This document shows positions 34,770-44,943 of a DNA stretch of 64,000 nucleotides, piece after piece. Below the pieces are notes generated by a model. The model was not told where the DNA came from. It saw only the letters and a program-made list of their open reading frames with translations, and made no database searches. Within the stretch, counting starts at the first letter, position 1; each line of letters starts with the position of its first letter. This stretch comes from Stanieria cyanosphaera PCC 7437 (lineage in GTDB: Bacteria; Cyanobacteriota; Cyanobacteriia; Cyanobacteriales; Xenococcaceae): NCBI RefSeq assembly GCF_000317575.1, contig NC_019748.1, positions 3,926,501 through 3,990,500 of the forward strand. The letters are read 5' to 3'. The position numbers and the translations under genes were made by a program.

Positions 34770-34904
34770 TAGCTTAAAACCTTTCTCAAATAGGCAAAAA
34801 AACAGTTAACAGTGATTGGTTACCAATTAACCATTAATTATCAACCATTAAGGCTCAACCAGGGAAATAAACTGTATCTGATTAAATGAGAAAAACTATA
34901 TCTC

Positions 34905-35198
34905 TTATTCATCAGGCTCAATTGTACTAGTTAAACCGTGATTACAAAGAGTTTCACAATAAAATTCGGCGTGTTCTAAAGTACAAATAATCACCAAACC
35001 AACCCCATTAGTATGAGCTTCCATCATAATGTTAACGGCTTGGGGTTGAGTCATTCCTGCAATGGTTTGCATCAGCGTTTCAACGACATACTCCATACTA
35101 TTGAAGTCATCGTTGTGAAGTAAAACGCGATAACGAGGTGCTGGTTTGCGTACTGTCGAAGTTGAAGATTTTTCAATAATAGACGTTCCAACAGACAC
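34905..35198 (-). CDS. clpS: Clp protease adaptor ClpS
   Basis: A 97-residue adaptor that hands N-degron substrates to ClpA/ClpC. Seen: the disordered N-terminal arm, the YRVLLHNDDFNSMEYVV block with the Asn/Asp residues that hold the N-terminal residue, and AHTNGVGLVIICTLEHAEFY. Cyanobacteria use ClpC, which is not in the window. It appears monocistronic. Confidence 0.94.
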   Translation of the reverse strand: MSVGTSIIEKSSTSTVRKPAPRYRVLLHNDDFNSMEYVVETLMQTIAGMTQPQAVNIMMEAHTNGVGLVIICTLEHAEFYCETLCNHGLTSTIEPDE

Positions 35199-35439
35199 GA
35201 CTCTTCTCCCTAAAAAATTTTCTAAACTGTACTAAAGATGATTCACGAAAAATTTCAATCGGTTTAATTTTATATTATTCCGTCCCCAATCAGGACAATT
35301 GAACCTTTGCTCACGGTTCTTAGTTGTCTTTTGTTTTCCAAGAGCGATCGCTTGACTACGACTACTTTTGTCAGGATAACTCAGGTTTAGTTAAACTGTA
35401 CAGTAAAAAAGTTAATAATATTTAACATCTCTGGAAGTA

Positions 35440-36357
35440 ATGACGAAAACTGTAGTTATTGAACCACCTTCTTTCCCTGGAACTTATTGGCAATGGCGAG
35501 GACATTCAATTTATTATGTTCAAGCAGGGGAACAGCAAACAGGAAAACCACCAATCCTTTTGGTACATGGTTTTGGTGCTTCAACTGATCACTGGCGCAA
35601 AAATATTGCAGGTTTACAAAAAAATTGGCAAGTTTGGGCAATAGATTTATTGGGTTTTGGGCGTTCGGCTAAACCAAATTTACAGTACAGTGGTGATTTG
35701 TGGCGCGATCAACTTGATGATTTTATAACCGAAGTGATTAAACAACCAGCAGTTTTAGCTGGTAACTCTTTAGGTGGTTATGCTTGTTTGTGTGTTGCTG
35801 CTCAACGTCCCCAATCAGCAGTAGGTTTAATTTTACTCAATAGTGCTGGGCCATTTTCAGATAGTAATCCCAATCCTAACCCAAATAATAAAGCTTCTTT
35901 TCGACAACTAAGGGGTAACATGACTCGTTCGATTCTACTCCAACCTTGGGCTAGTTATTTTCTGTTTCAGTTTATTCGTCGTAAAAGTAAAATTCGCCAA
36001 ACTTTAGAACAAGTTTATCTTGATCGCAGTGCTGTTACCGACCAACTGGTAGAAGATATTTATCGTCCCTCTTGCGATCCTGGTGCGCTGCAAGTCTTTA
36101 CCTCTGTTTTCAAAAGTCCCCAAGGAGAAAAAGTCGATCATTTACTTCAACAGATGCAATGTCCTTTGTTAATGTTGTGGGGAGAAGGCGATCCTTGGAT
36201 CAATTCCAGAGCAAGAGGTGCAAAATTTCGCCAATATTATCCCAATCTAACCGAATACTACCTCAAAGCTGGTCACTGTCCTCACGATGAAATCCCCGAT
36301 CAAGTAAATAATTTAATAGATTCATGGATTTTATCTGTCAGTGATTCAAATGATTAA
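35440..36357 (+). CDS. alpha/beta hydrolase, pheophytinase/dephytylase-like
   Basis: A 305-residue serine hydrolase. PPILLVHGFGASTDHWRKN near 37-55, AIDLLGFGRSAKP near 67-79, nucleophile elbow GNSLGGY with Ser110, acid in GEGDPW, His in AGHCPHDE. The phrase LLGFGRSAKP and the GNSLGG elbow are shared with plant pheophytinase and chlorophyll dephytylase, so action on a chlorophyll phytyl ester is an attractive guess. A small NPNPNPN repeat lies near 145 in the cap. It is 60 bases upstream of the DUF2993 gene on the same strand. Confidence 0.8.
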   Translation: MTKTVVIEPPSFPGTYWQWRGHSIYYVQAGEQQTGKPPILLVHGFGASTDHWRKNIAGLQKNWQVWAIDLLGFGRSAKPNLQYSGDLWRDQLDDFITEVIKQPAVLAGNSLGGYACLCVAAQRPQSAVGLILLNSAGPFSDSNPNPNPNNKASFRQLRGNMTRSILLQPWASYFLFQFIRRKSKIRQTLEQVYLDRSAVTDQLVEDIYRPSCDPGALQVFTSVFKSPQGEKVDHLLQQMQCPLLMLWGEGDPWINSRARGAKFRQYYPNLTEYYLKAGHCPHDEIPDQVNNLIDSWILSVSDSND

Positions 36358-36417
36358 TTGCTTAGTTCTTAATATTTTGTTACAAATGAAGAGGACTGTC
36401 GCTCTATAAGTAGCTTT

Positions 36418-37209
36418 ATGTTTGGTGGCTTTGTTGGCTTTAATAAGGATCGAGGCGGTGATTGGGGAGAAAATCTACTCAATACCGTAGCTAGTAATAC
36501 CATCCGCCACTTATTTACTCGTAGCGAGTTAGTAGAGGTTGAGGTTCGCTGTCATCCTTCTAGTAAATTGTTACAAGGAACGATTGATAGTTTTAAAATG
36601 AGTGGTCGTGGCTTGGTAATTCGTCGTGATTTTCGTACCGAAGAGATGTCTTTTGAAACGGATACAGTTGCACTTGACTTTAGTTCGGTATTACAAGGTA
36701 AAATCTCACTAAAACAACCAACTCAAGCGATCGCACAAGTTAAATTAACCGAAACCGATATTAATAAATCATTTAAAGCGGATTTAGTGAGGAAAAGATT
36801 AGAAAATCTTGATTTACCTGCTTTAACCGAAATTTCAGGCGGTGAACCTGTATCTTTTACCGATGTAGAAGTACAGTTATTACCCAACAATAGCATCCAA
36901 CTTTTTGCTAAAGCCTCTTGGAGCGAGCGCAGTATTCCTGTTAGTTTTCGTTGTACTTTAGAAGTTGCCAGAAGAAGAAAAATTATTTTTGGTAATCTTC
37001 AGTTTGATCCCGATCCGATTCCCGAGGAGTTACAGGAACTATCCCAAAAACTTACTACTGCTTTGGGAGAAATTCTCAATGAAATGGTAGATCTAGACCG
37101 ATTTGATTTAGATGGGGTCACTATGCGACTAAATCGCTTAGAAACCGAGGGAAAAAACCTTTTATTTAGTGGTTATGCTCAAATTGAGCGAGTTCCTCAA
37201 GTTGGCTAA
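36418..37209 (+). CDS. DUF2993 (LmeA-like) protein, second paralogue
   Basis: A 263-residue paralogue of the 7676-8416 product. Shared phrases: SFKMSGRGLVIRRDF, VLQGKISLKQP and LTETDINKSF. The N-terminal NTVASNTIRHLFTRSELVEVEV is the family start. No signal peptide. It follows a hydrolase and comes before a ferredoxin, all on the plus strand with short gaps, so a loose operon is possible. Function is inferred as envelope or lipid related only. Confidence 0.82.
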   Translation: MFGGFVGFNKDRGGDWGENLLNTVASNTIRHLFTRSELVEVEVRCHPSSKLLQGTIDSFKMSGRGLVIRRDFRTEEMSFETDTVALDFSSVLQGKISLKQPTQAIAQVKLTETDINKSFKADLVRKRLENLDLPALTEISGGEPVSFTDVEVQLLPNNSIQLFAKASWSERSIPVSFRCTLEVARRRKIIFGNLQFDPDPIPEELQELSQKLTTALGEILNEMVDLDRFDLDGVTMRLNRLETEGKNLLFSGYAQIERVPQVG

Positions 37210-37297
37210 AGCTAAAAGTTACATAACTTAGCAACTTTTAATTAAAAATAAATTTTGTTACAATTTCTTTGCTCAATCATCTAGGAGTAAAAATACT

Positions 37298-37522
37298 TTG
37301 CCCCATACAATTGTTACTGAAATTTGTGAAGGCGTAGCAGATTGCGTCGATGCTTGCCCCGTTGCTTGTATTCATCCAGGACCAGGAAAAAACGCCAAGG
37401 GTACAGAATGGTATTGGATCGATTTTGCTACTTGTATTGATTGTGGTATCTGTTTACAAGTATGTCCTGTAGAAGGTGCGATCGTGGCGGAAGAAAGACC
37501 TGATTTACAACAAACACCTTAA
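37298..37522 (+). CDS. small ferredoxin with two Fe-S cluster motifs
   Basis: A 74-residue ferredoxin. The C-terminal motif CIDCGICLQVCP is a classic 4Fe-4S site; the N-terminal one (CEGVADCVDACPVACIHPG) has wider spacing, as in the 7Fe ferredoxins of the Thermus type. The start is TTG: AGGAG sits 10 bases upstream, and no ATG or GTG fits. Small electron carrier in the cytosol; partner unknown. It ends 2 bases before the convergent kinase gene. Confidence 0.85.
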   Translation: MPHTIVTEICEGVADCVDACPVACIHPGPGKNAKGTEWYWIDFATCIDCGICLQVCPVEGAIVAEERPDLQQTP

Positions 37523-37524
37523 TC

Positions 37525-39960
37525 TTAAAAGTTTGAGCGGTCACGCTCGCTTAACTCCAGAATTTCATCGTATTCAAAATTATGAACTAATCTGGTTAGT
37601 CTGTCAGCCAAAGCAGAATTATGATGAGAAATCTGCTCAATCAACTGTAGAATTAATTCTCCATCAACTTCAACCGCAGCCTGATGAAGTCGCTCAATCC
37701 ACTCAACAGGCATATTTTGAATAGATGTAGCGCATGATTTTGTTTGTGTTTGGGTAATTGCACCTTTAAATCTGGGAGCAGATAATACTGTTGGTAAAGA
37801 GTTATCCTCACTTAAGAGTACTGGCAAATAAAATTTTAAAATTGTTCCTTCTCCCACAATACTACTAACAGAAATATCTCCTCCTAGTAAACGAATAAAT
37901 TGGTTACTAATAGCTAATCCTAATCCCGTACCCTCATGCTCTTTAGGAACTTTTTTAGCTTGAGCAAAAGCATCAAAAATTGATTCAAACTCAGAAGCAG
38001 CAATACCACAACCAGTATCTTCCACTTCAAAAGTAAGAGTCATTTGTGGTTGATGAGCAGTACCCTGGGTTAAAAAGGTAGAGCTTGCGTTGATACCTTC
38101 AATTGTGTTTGATTGAGCTTTGGTACTAAAACTGAAGGCTGCTACTCGTAGAGCGATCGCGCCAACTTGAGTAAATTTAAGAGCATTACTAAGGAGATTA
38201 ATTAAAACTTGACGTAATTTTTGTTGATCGGTTTGGATAAATTGAGGAATATTCGCATCGCATTCAAAAGAAAGCTGTAAGTTTTTAGCCTCCGCTCTTG
38301 GTTTAAACATTACTTCCAAATCATTCAGCATTTGGTAGAGATCAAAGCTTTCTAATTGAAGAGTAACTCGTCCTGCTTGCAGTCTAGACATTTCCAAGAC
38401 ATCATTGATCAAAGTTAATAAATGTTCCCCACTACTGTTAATAATCTCCAGATTCTGTTGATGTTTCGGATTCAAAGAGGAATCTTGTAACAATAATTGA
38501 GTAAAACCAAGGATCGCATTGAGAGGAGTTCGCAATTCATGGCTCATATTTGCCAAAAATTCACTTTTTGCCTGATTAGCAGCATCAGCAGCTTGTTTAG
38601 CTTGAAGTAAAGCTGCGGTTCTTTGTTCTACTCTTAATTCTAAATCTTGATTAGTTCGGTCTAAATCCACAAAAGCAGCTTTTAACCGATGAGTCATTTC
38701 ATTAAAAGATTCAGCCAGTACTTCTAATTCTTTAATTCCTTTAACTCTAACAATCGGATATAAATCAGTAGCTGTATTTCTCAAGCGCGCACTTTGAGCA
38801 ATAATTTTACTAACCTGACTCAAGCGTAAAATAGGTTGAGCAAGAATACGAGAGGTTAAAATACCGACCATACTAGCTAAAACCAAAGCTAGCAAACACA
38901 ACCAAATGGTCATCCGACCGTTAGCATGAATCCCTCGCATAAAATCTGCTTCTGGGACTACAACCACAATCAGCCAATCTAAACCCAATTGATCTTGATA
39001 GGGTAATACCTGTACCAATTGTTTTTTGCCATCGAGTAAAAAATCTACTTGTTCTGCCTGATTGATTCGATTAAGATTTTGAAAATTTTTGGTTAAATAT
39101 CGAGCCGTATTTTTGAGCACAGGATTGCCACTATCAGTAGCTTTAATGCTTTGCTCCCTTAAATTAGGACCACTATGAATAAAAGGTTCTTCATCGGTAG
39201 AAGTAGCAATCAAAAAACCATTTCTATCTACAATAAAAATTTCGCCGTGAGGACTAATCTCAATGTTTCTCAGTACATCGCTAATTAAACTAAGAACTAA
39301 ATCAACACCAACTACCCCTTGAAAATTTCCTTGTCTGTCATATAAAGGTCCTGAAGCAGTAATTCCTAACTCACCACCAGTGAAAGTATAAACCTCACTC
39401 CAATTACGGCGTAAGGTTTGAATAGTTTTAAGATACCAAGGTCTAAGGCGGGGATCATAGCGATCGCTTTCAATTAATTTGCTTCTTTTTCCTTGAGCAT
39501 CTAACAAATATGCTTGGCGTTGGGGTACTACTTCTACAGGTTTAGCTATTAATGAACCATTGGGTTCTTTTTTTACATAAGCAAATTTCCCCTGTTCATT
39601 GCCTAAATAAATTGCATAAACAGAGTTAAACATTTGAATTTGTTGCCAAAGATGTTCTTCTAAAGCGAGAAATTCTGCAAAAGATAATTGTTCTAATTTG
39701 ACTGCTTGTTGATTGAGTTCAACAATTAATTGGGGTTTTTCTAAATAATTTTGTAGTTGTTGTTCAACACTGACAATTACTTTTTCACGTAATTGAGTGG
39801 CTACTTGGTTAACTGTTTGTTGTCCATTACGAAAGGAAAAATAGCCTACTAATCCAACTATGACAAAGATCTGTAGCAAAAAAGGAATAGTAAGAACGTT
39901 TTGTAGAGAAATTTGACTAAAAATTGCAGATTTTATCCGCTTTGGCAGCTTGGCTGACAT
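37525..39960 (-). CDS. Cache-domain sensor histidine kinase
   Basis: An 811-residue membrane kinase: one helix near residues 22-42, an extracytoplasmic dCache-type domain (about 45-320, with [12 protein letters not shown] and [21 protein letters not shown]), a second helix near 322-345, HAMP, coiled coil, HisKA ([16 protein letters not shown], His near 470) and HATPase ([23 protein letters not shown]). The last about 65 residues ([27 protein letters not shown]) resemble tails found after receiver domains in hybrid kinases, yet no receiver is present, suggesting it was lost. It senses a small ligand outside; partner regulator unknown. Confidence 0.87.
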   Translation of the reverse strand: MSAKLPKRIKSAIFSQISLQNVLTIPFLLQIFVIVGLVGYFSFRNGQQTVNQVATQLREKVIVSVEQQLQNYLEKPQLIVELNQQAVKLEQLSFAEFLALEEHLWQQIQMFNSVYAIYLGNEQGKFAYVKKEPNGSLIAKPVEVVPQRQAYLLDAQGKRSKLIESDRYDPRLRPWYLKTIQTLRRNWSEVYTFTGGELGITASGPLYDRQGNFQGVVGVDLVLSLISDVLRNIEISPHGEIFIVDRNGFLIATSTDEEPFIHSGPNLREQSIKATDSGNPVLKNTARYLTKNFQNLNRINQAEQVDFLLDGKKQLVQVLPYQDQLGLDWLIVVVVPEADFMRGIHANGRMTIWLCLLALVLASMVGILTSRILAQPILRLSQVSKIIAQSARLRNTATDLYPIVRVKGIKELEVLAESFNEMTHRLKAAFVDLDRTNQDLELRVEQRTAALLQAKQAADAANQAKSEFLANMSHELRTPLNAILGFTQLLLQDSSLNPKHQQNLEIINSSGEHLLTLINDVLEMSRLQAGRVTLQLESFDLYQMLNDLEVMFKPRAEAKNLQLSFECDANIPQFIQTDQQKLRQVLINLLSNALKFTQVGAIALRVAAFSFSTKAQSNTIEGINASSTFLTQGTAHQPQMTLTFEVEDTGCGIAASEFESIFDAFAQAKKVPKEHEGTGLGLAISNQFIRLLGGDISVSSIVGEGTILKFYLPVLLSEDNSLPTVLSAPRFKGAITQTQTKSCATSIQNMPVEWIERLHQAAVEVDGELILQLIEQISHHNSALADRLTRLVHNFEYDEILELSERDRSNF

Positions 39961-40417
39961 AGTTTGCTAGGCTATTGTTTTGAAGTTTAGTCGCAATTAG
40001 GAATTAGTTTTGTAAAATTTAGAAAAGGTTCGATTAATATTGTTGCATAAGACTATTGGTTAACTTTAATAATTTAGTTACTTCTATTATTTCAGTTTAA
40101 TACCTTTTACTTTGCTTCCCTATTTCTTCCCGATTTCATTAAATTGGCAAAAAATAAATCAGATAAAATCTTAAAATAATATTTAAAATAGCTAGATTGT
40201 AATTTGCAATTCTGCTAACAGATCAAAGCTAATCTTTAATCTTAAAAAACTAATTTGAATTTTAGTAAAAATTAAATTGGTTGAACCTAAATTAATTATT
40301 GAATAAAAAAATAGGTTGAATTAACATTAACTTAATCCAACCTGAAAAACGGTTTTTAATATTGATACAGCCAATCTGGTAAAAAGTACAATATTTGTCA
40401 AGCTTTTTAATTATTAA
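39961..40417. other. AT-rich intergenic region between the kinase and fcl
   Basis: 457 bases of very A/T-rich DNA without a gene. It serves as the promoter region of the kinase (starting at 39960) and contains the terminator of the polysaccharide operon at 40301-40343. I see nothing else convincing in it. Confidence 0.5.
40301..40343 (-). terminator. Rho-independent terminator of the gmd-fcl operon
   Basis: On the minus strand AGGTTGGATTAA and TTAATTCAACCT form an 11-bp stem with one mismatch around a short loop, followed by ATTTTTTTATTC. It lies 75 bases past the fcl stop. Confidence 0.72.
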
Positions 40418-41356
40418 TTATTTAGCATTTTGACGATACCAATCAATTGTATTTTTTAATCCTTGCCTAAATTCTGTTTGAGCTACAAACCCAAATTTTT
40501 CTTGCGCTCTAGTCGTATCCAAACAGCGACGAGGTTGACCATTAGGTTGATCTGTTTCCCAAATAATTTCTCCATCAAATTCCATTAATTCACAGATTAA
40601 TTGAACTAAATCTTTAATGGAAATTTCATAGTTATTTCCTAAATTAACTGGTTCAGATTCGTTATAGTTTTGAGTAGCCATAACGATGCCCAATGCTGCA
40701 TCTGTAGAATACAAAAACTCACGAGTAGGACTACCATCACCCCAAACGGGTAATTGCTTGTCACCTTTTTGCTGTGCTTCGTAAACCTTACGAATTAAAG
40801 CAGGAATAACGTGAGAACTACGGGGGTCAAAATTATCTTCAGGGCCATACAAGTTTACTGGTAAAAGATAAATCCCATTGAACCCATACTGCTGACGATA
40901 AGATTGTAATTGTACCAGTAGAGCTTTTTTAGCAATTCCGTAAGGAGCATTAGTTTCTTCGGGATAACCATTCCAAAGATCGTCCTCATGAAAAGGAACG
41001 GGAGTAAATTTGGGATAGGCACAAATAGTTCCTACGCAGACAAACTTTTTTACTCCTGCTTGATAAGCAGCATGAATCAACTGCGTTCCCATCATCAGGT
41101 TATCGTAAAATAATTCGGCGGGTTTTTCTCGATTTAAACCAATTCCCCCCACATGAGCAGCTAAATGAATAATAATATCTTGGTGTTCGGCTGCTCGTTT
41201 ACAATTATCAAGGTCACGGAGGTCGCAATCACGCGATCGCGTTACAGTAATTTTATCAGGATTTGCTCCAGCTACTATCAATTGGTTGATAACTTGCTTC
41301 CCCAAAAAGCCTGCACCACCAGTAACCAGAATTCTTTGCTCGCTCAAACTTAGCAT
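40418..41356 (-). CDS. fcl: GDP-L-fucose synthase
   Basis: A 312-residue short-chain reductase/epimerase that turns GDP-4-keto-6-deoxymannose into GDP-L-fucose with NADPH. Seen: [10 protein letters not shown] dinucleotide loop near 13-22, catalytic Ser/Thr in VGTICAYP, and the Y-x3-K pair in [28 protein letters not shown] is diagnostic of this enzyme; here only its core LYGPEDNFD is cited. It directly follows gmd, whose product is its substrate. Confidence 0.93.
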   Translation of the reverse strand: MLSLSEQRILVTGGAGFLGKQVINQLIVAGANPDKITVTRSRDCDLRDLDNCKRAAEHQDIIIHLAAHVGGIGLNREKPAELFYDNLMMGTQLIHAAYQAGVKKFVCVGTICAYPKFTPVPFHEDDLWNGYPEETNAPYGIAKKALLVQLQSYRQQYGFNGIYLLPVNLYGPEDNFDPRSSHVIPALIRKVYEAQQKGDKQLPVWGDGSPTREFLYSTDAALGIVMATQNYNESEPVNLGNNYEISIKDLVQLICELMEFDGEIIWETDQPNGQPRRCLDTTRAQEKFGFVAQTEFRQGLKNTIDWYRQNAK

Positions 41357-41409
41357 TATTTTCCCAATCTTTGGTGAATTACTTATGAGTAATCATACAT
41401 TTAATTAAT

Positions 41410-42483
41410 TTAGTCTACGGTCACTGCAATACCTTGACGAATTGAAGCATTATCAATTTCGCCTTTACTACCACTAGGAGTAGGAAGACCCAAAACAGCT
41501 AAATCTGCGTCTACCATTAATTTAACTAAACCTTCAAAAGTCACTGAGGGTTGCCAACCTAACTTCTGCTTGGCTTTGGCAGGATCGCCGATTAGTAAAT
41601 CTACTTCAGCAGGACGTAAATAACGAGGGTCAAAAGCAACATAATCTTGCCAATCTAAATTGACATAACTAAAAGCAATATCTAAAAACTCGCGAATTGA
41701 ATGAGTTTCTCCTGTCGCTACTACATAATCATCCGCTTCTTCCTGTTGAAGCATCAGCCACATTGCTTGAACATAATCTTTAGCATAACCCCAATCTCTT
41801 TTAGAATCTAAATTACCTAAATAGAGTTTCTTTTGAGTACCAGCGACAATTCTGGCTAAAGCACGAGTAATTTTTCTAGTAACAAAAGTTTCTCCTCGAC
41901 GAGGGGATTCATGATTAAATAAAATTCCGTTACAAGCAAACAAAGAATAAGATTCACGGTAGTTCACTGTCTGCCAATGAGCATATACTTTCGCACAGGC
42001 ATAAGGACTGCGAGGATAAAAAGGAGTAGTTTCTTTTTGAGGAACTTCTACCACTTGCCCAAACATTTCCGAAGAACCTGCTTGATAAAATCGAACTTCA
42101 ATTCCAGTTCTTCTTTGATAGTCTCGAATAGCTTCTAAAATTCTAAGCGTTCCCATCCCAACCGAATCGACTGTATATTCAGGCGAATCAAAACTAACCC
42201 GAACATGGGATTGCGCTCCTAAATTATAAATTTCGACAGGCTTAACTTCTTCTAAAATGCGTCTTAGAGTCGTACCATCAGTTAAATCACCATAATGCAA
42301 AAATAATCTTGCTTCTGGACTGTGAGGATCGACATAAATATGATCGATTCTATCTGTATTAAAAGTAGAGGTTCTGCGGATAATGCCGTGTACTTCGTAG
42401 CCCTTTGCTAATAAAAACTCGCTCAAATAAGAACCATCTTGACCTGTAATACCTGTAATTAGGGCGCGTTTGGGTTCACTCAT
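41410..42483 (-). CDS. gmd: GDP-mannose 4,6-dehydratase
   Basis: A 357-residue SDR dehydratase that converts GDP-mannose to GDP-4-keto-6-deoxymannose. Seen: [15 protein letters not shown] at the NAD(P) loop, QAGSSEMFG with the catalytic region, YACAKVYAH with the Y-x3-K pair, and [16 protein letters not shown]. First step of GDP-fucose synthesis; fcl lies 53 bases downstream. Confidence 0.95.
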   Translation of the reverse strand: MSEPKRALITGITGQDGSYLSEFLLAKGYEVHGIIRRTSTFNTDRIDHIYVDPHSPEARLFLHYGDLTDGTTLRRILEEVKPVEIYNLGAQSHVRVSFDSPEYTVDSVGMGTLRILEAIRDYQRRTGIEVRFYQAGSSEMFGQVVEVPQKETTPFYPRSPYACAKVYAHWQTVNYRESYSLFACNGILFNHESPRRGETFVTRKITRALARIVAGTQKKLYLGNLDSKRDWGYAKDYVQAMWLMLQQEEADDYVVATGETHSIREFLDIAFSYVNLDWQDYVAFDPRYLRPAEVDLLIGDPAKAKQKLGWQPSVTFEGLVKLMVDADLAVLGLPTPSGSKGEIDNASIRQGIAVTVD

Positions 42484-42656
42484 GCTAGATTTCCAAATGA
42501 TGTAGTTAAATTCCAGGTTACTGACTGCTGCTGATTTACAGTCAAGAGACTGGCTGATTGTTTTTACTAAATTAACCTAAAAATCTACCGATTACCTCTA
42601 GGAAAATTATATTTTTCCTAATCTGTCGATAGATTTGTAAATCAGTTTGGCTAATC

Positions 42657-43388
42657 TTAGTAGGCACCATTATTACGAGGAAAAATAACGATACCAATAG
42701 TTTTAATCACAATCCATAGATCTAGCAACCAATTATGGCTAGTTGCATAGTACACATCTATGTGAACTCTTTTTGGATAAGGAATATCATTTCTACCTGA
42801 TACCTGCCACAATCCAGTGATTCCTGGTTTGATTGTCAATACGGTATTAATTTTATGACCGTATTTATATATTTCTTCTGGTACTAAAGGTCGGGGTCCC
42901 ACCACACTCATATCACCAATCAGAACGTTCCAAAACTGAGGAAATTCATCGAGACTGGTAAGACGAAGGAATTTGCCAATTAGCGTTATTCTGGGGTCTT
43001 GTTTTAATTTAAAACTCTCTTCAAATTCATCTCGCATTTGAGGTGAATCTGCCATGATCATTTCTAGCATTTCGTCCGCATTATTCACCATAGTTCTAAA
43101 TTTGATACAACTGAAAGATTTGAAATCTTTACCAATTCTTTTTTGGACGTAAAAAATTGGTCCTGGTGAACTAATCGCAATTAAACCAGCTAAAACAAAA
43201 TAAATTGGGGAAAAGAAAATTAATACAAATAACGAAAAACAAATATCAAACAAACGTTTAGTAAAATTTCCGTCTAAAGCTATTAAAGACAGGGTTTTTG
43301 GTTTTTTTAAGTTAATGAAAGAGTTTAAACCTCTTTTGAAAAACCCTTGTACAAGCTTGACGGAGATGGGTTGGCTGTTAACAGTCAT
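42657..43388 (-). CDS. sugar transferase initiating polysaccharide synthesis
   Basis: A 243-residue polyisoprenyl-phosphate hexose-1-phosphate transferase (bacterial sugar transferase family). Seen: KRLFDICFSLFVLIFFSPIYFVLAGLIA membrane segment near 45-70 (short core KRLFDICF), PGPIFYVQKRIGKDF, KFRTM, LDEFPQFWNV, GDMSVVGPRP and KPGITGLWQVSGR. It lacks the long N-terminal membrane domain of WcaJ, so it is the compact form. It attaches the first sugar to undecaprenyl phosphate at the plasma membrane. Confidence 0.92.
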   Translation of the reverse strand: MTVNSQPISVKLVQGFFKRGLNSFINLKKPKTLSLIALDGNFTKRLFDICFSLFVLIFFSPIYFVLAGLIAISSPGPIFYVQKRIGKDFKSFSCIKFRTMVNNADEMLEMIMADSPQMRDEFEESFKLKQDPRITLIGKFLRLTSLDEFPQFWNVLIGDMSVVGPRPLVPEEIYKYGHKINTVLTIKPGITGLWQVSGRNDIPYPKRVHIDVYYATSHNWLLDLWIVIKTIGIVIFPRNNGAY

Positions 43389-43493
43389 CTCACTCCTTAC
43401 ACATCACATCACACCACACAGTCCCAATCATAAATCCAGAAAGCCAAAAATATGGAGCATCTGGTGACAGAATCTAATTATATTTTGTCAGTT

Positions 43494-44630
43494 TCAAAAC
43501 TGAAATTCCCGATAACAGTCATCGACAAACTCCAGATAGGACTTTTTAAAGATTTTCGGGTTAAATTTGTCTGCTTGCAAGCGACAATTTTCTGGATCAA
43601 TTTGACTTTGTAATTTCTCAAAGGTTTCAACGGTTTCCACAATAGCTTCTGGTGTTTGTTCTCTAAAGAATAAACCAGTTCCTGATTGTGGGTTGTGACG
43701 AATATCTTTGACAGTTTCTAAGGCACCACCTCCTCCGTAGGCAATCACAGGCGTACCACAAGCTTGTGCCTCAACTAAAGCAATTCCGAAATCTTCACAA
43801 GCAGCATAAACAAAGGCTTTGGCTTTTGCCATGTATTCTGTCACTACTTGAGTAGGCTGAAAACCTAAAATGGTGATATTCGGCTTTGCCAATTGACAAA
43901 TTTGTTTCAGTTGAGAACCTTCACCAATAATAACTAAAGGTTTTTGTAATTGATTAAATGCTTTGACAATAATCAGTATCTGTTTATAGCTGACTAGACG
44001 AGACACTGTTAGATAAAAATCTTCTTTGTCAAATTGTACCGAAAAGCGATCGCTCTCGACGGGAGGATAAATCACTTTTGCCTGTCGACGATAACAACGC
44101 CAGATCCTACGAGCAGTATGATTGGAATTGGCTATAAAATAATCGACTCGGTTGGCAGACACAACATCCCATTGACGTAGTTGATGTAAGATATAGCGAG
44201 TCAAAATTCCAGGAATGCCTTTTCCTGCTCTACTTTCGTTGAGATAATCAAAGGTTAAATCCCAAGCATAACGCATTGGAGTATGACAGTAACAAATGTG
44301 TAATTGATTGGGACTGGTAAGAACTCCTTTGGCTACTGCATGGGACGAGGATAAAATTACATCATATTGTCTTAAATCTAATTGCTCGATCGCCAGTGGT
44401 AATAAAGGCAAGTATTTTTGTACGCCGTTACGAGCTAAGGGAAAATGTTGCAGAAAGGTTGTACCAATAGAGCTTTGATATAGGTAGCTTTGGGGATTAA
44501 CTGATTCAAAATCAATTAAGGCGTAAAGGTCAGCGTCAATATATTTGAGTATTTCTTTGACTACTAACTCTGACCCTCCTGTTGCTTTTGGGGTTAACCA
44601 TTCATGAATTAGAGCATATTTTAATTCCAC
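43494..44630 (-). CDS. GT4-family glycosyltransferase
   Basis: A 378-residue GT-B glycosyltransferase. Seen: an N-terminal WLTPKATGGSELVV acceptor loop, FIANSNHTARRI, VIYPPVESDRF, VSRLVSYKQILIIVKAF, and the nucleotide-sugar E-x7-E region CEDFGIALVEAQACGTPVIAYGGG, cited here by its core EDFGIALVE. This resembles WbaZ-like mannosyl- or rhamnosyltransferases. Part of the surface-polysaccharide cluster with the sugar transferase downstream. Confidence 0.87.
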   Translation of the reverse strand: MELKYALIHEWLTPKATGGSELVVKEILKYIDADLYALIDFESVNPQSYLYQSSIGTTFLQHFPLARNGVQKYLPLLPLAIEQLDLRQYDVILSSSHAVAKGVLTSPNQLHICYCHTPMRYAWDLTFDYLNESRAGKGIPGILTRYILHQLRQWDVVSANRVDYFIANSNHTARRIWRCYRRQAKVIYPPVESDRFSVQFDKEDFYLTVSRLVSYKQILIIVKAFNQLQKPLVIIGEGSQLKQICQLAKPNITILGFQPTQVVTEYMAKAKAFVYAACEDFGIALVEAQACGTPVIAYGGGGALETVKDIRHNPQSGTGLFFREQTPEAIVETVETFEKLQSQIDPENCRLQADKFNPKIFKKSYLEFVDDCYREFQF

Positions 44631-44943
44631 AGTTGCTTGGCTACATACTACCTTTTTTAATTAAAAATATAGCTGGTTAATAACTTGGTTTAAGCCAATT
44701 AAACTTAGCTAAATCTAAATCTAAAATATCATATATTTTAAGCAAGTAATTATTTTACAAAAAAAATTGGCTGAATAAATAATCTGAAAACTAAAAATAA
44801 ATTAAACAATCCAATTGTCAACTTTGTAAATTTATTTTGAAGTTAATTTAAATTTTATTTAACCCAGAAGATCAAAGCCAAAGTTTACCTTTTAGTGGCA
44901 ATCAATCTTAATTAAATCAAGTTTGATTTTATCTTTTAAACTA
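44631..44943. other. AT-rich gap inside the polysaccharide cluster
   Basis: 313 bases, strongly A/T-rich, between the GT39 gene and the GT4 gene on the same strand. I see no reading frame, hairpin with T-run or repeat worth naming; it presumably holds the GT4 promoter. Confidence 0.4.
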
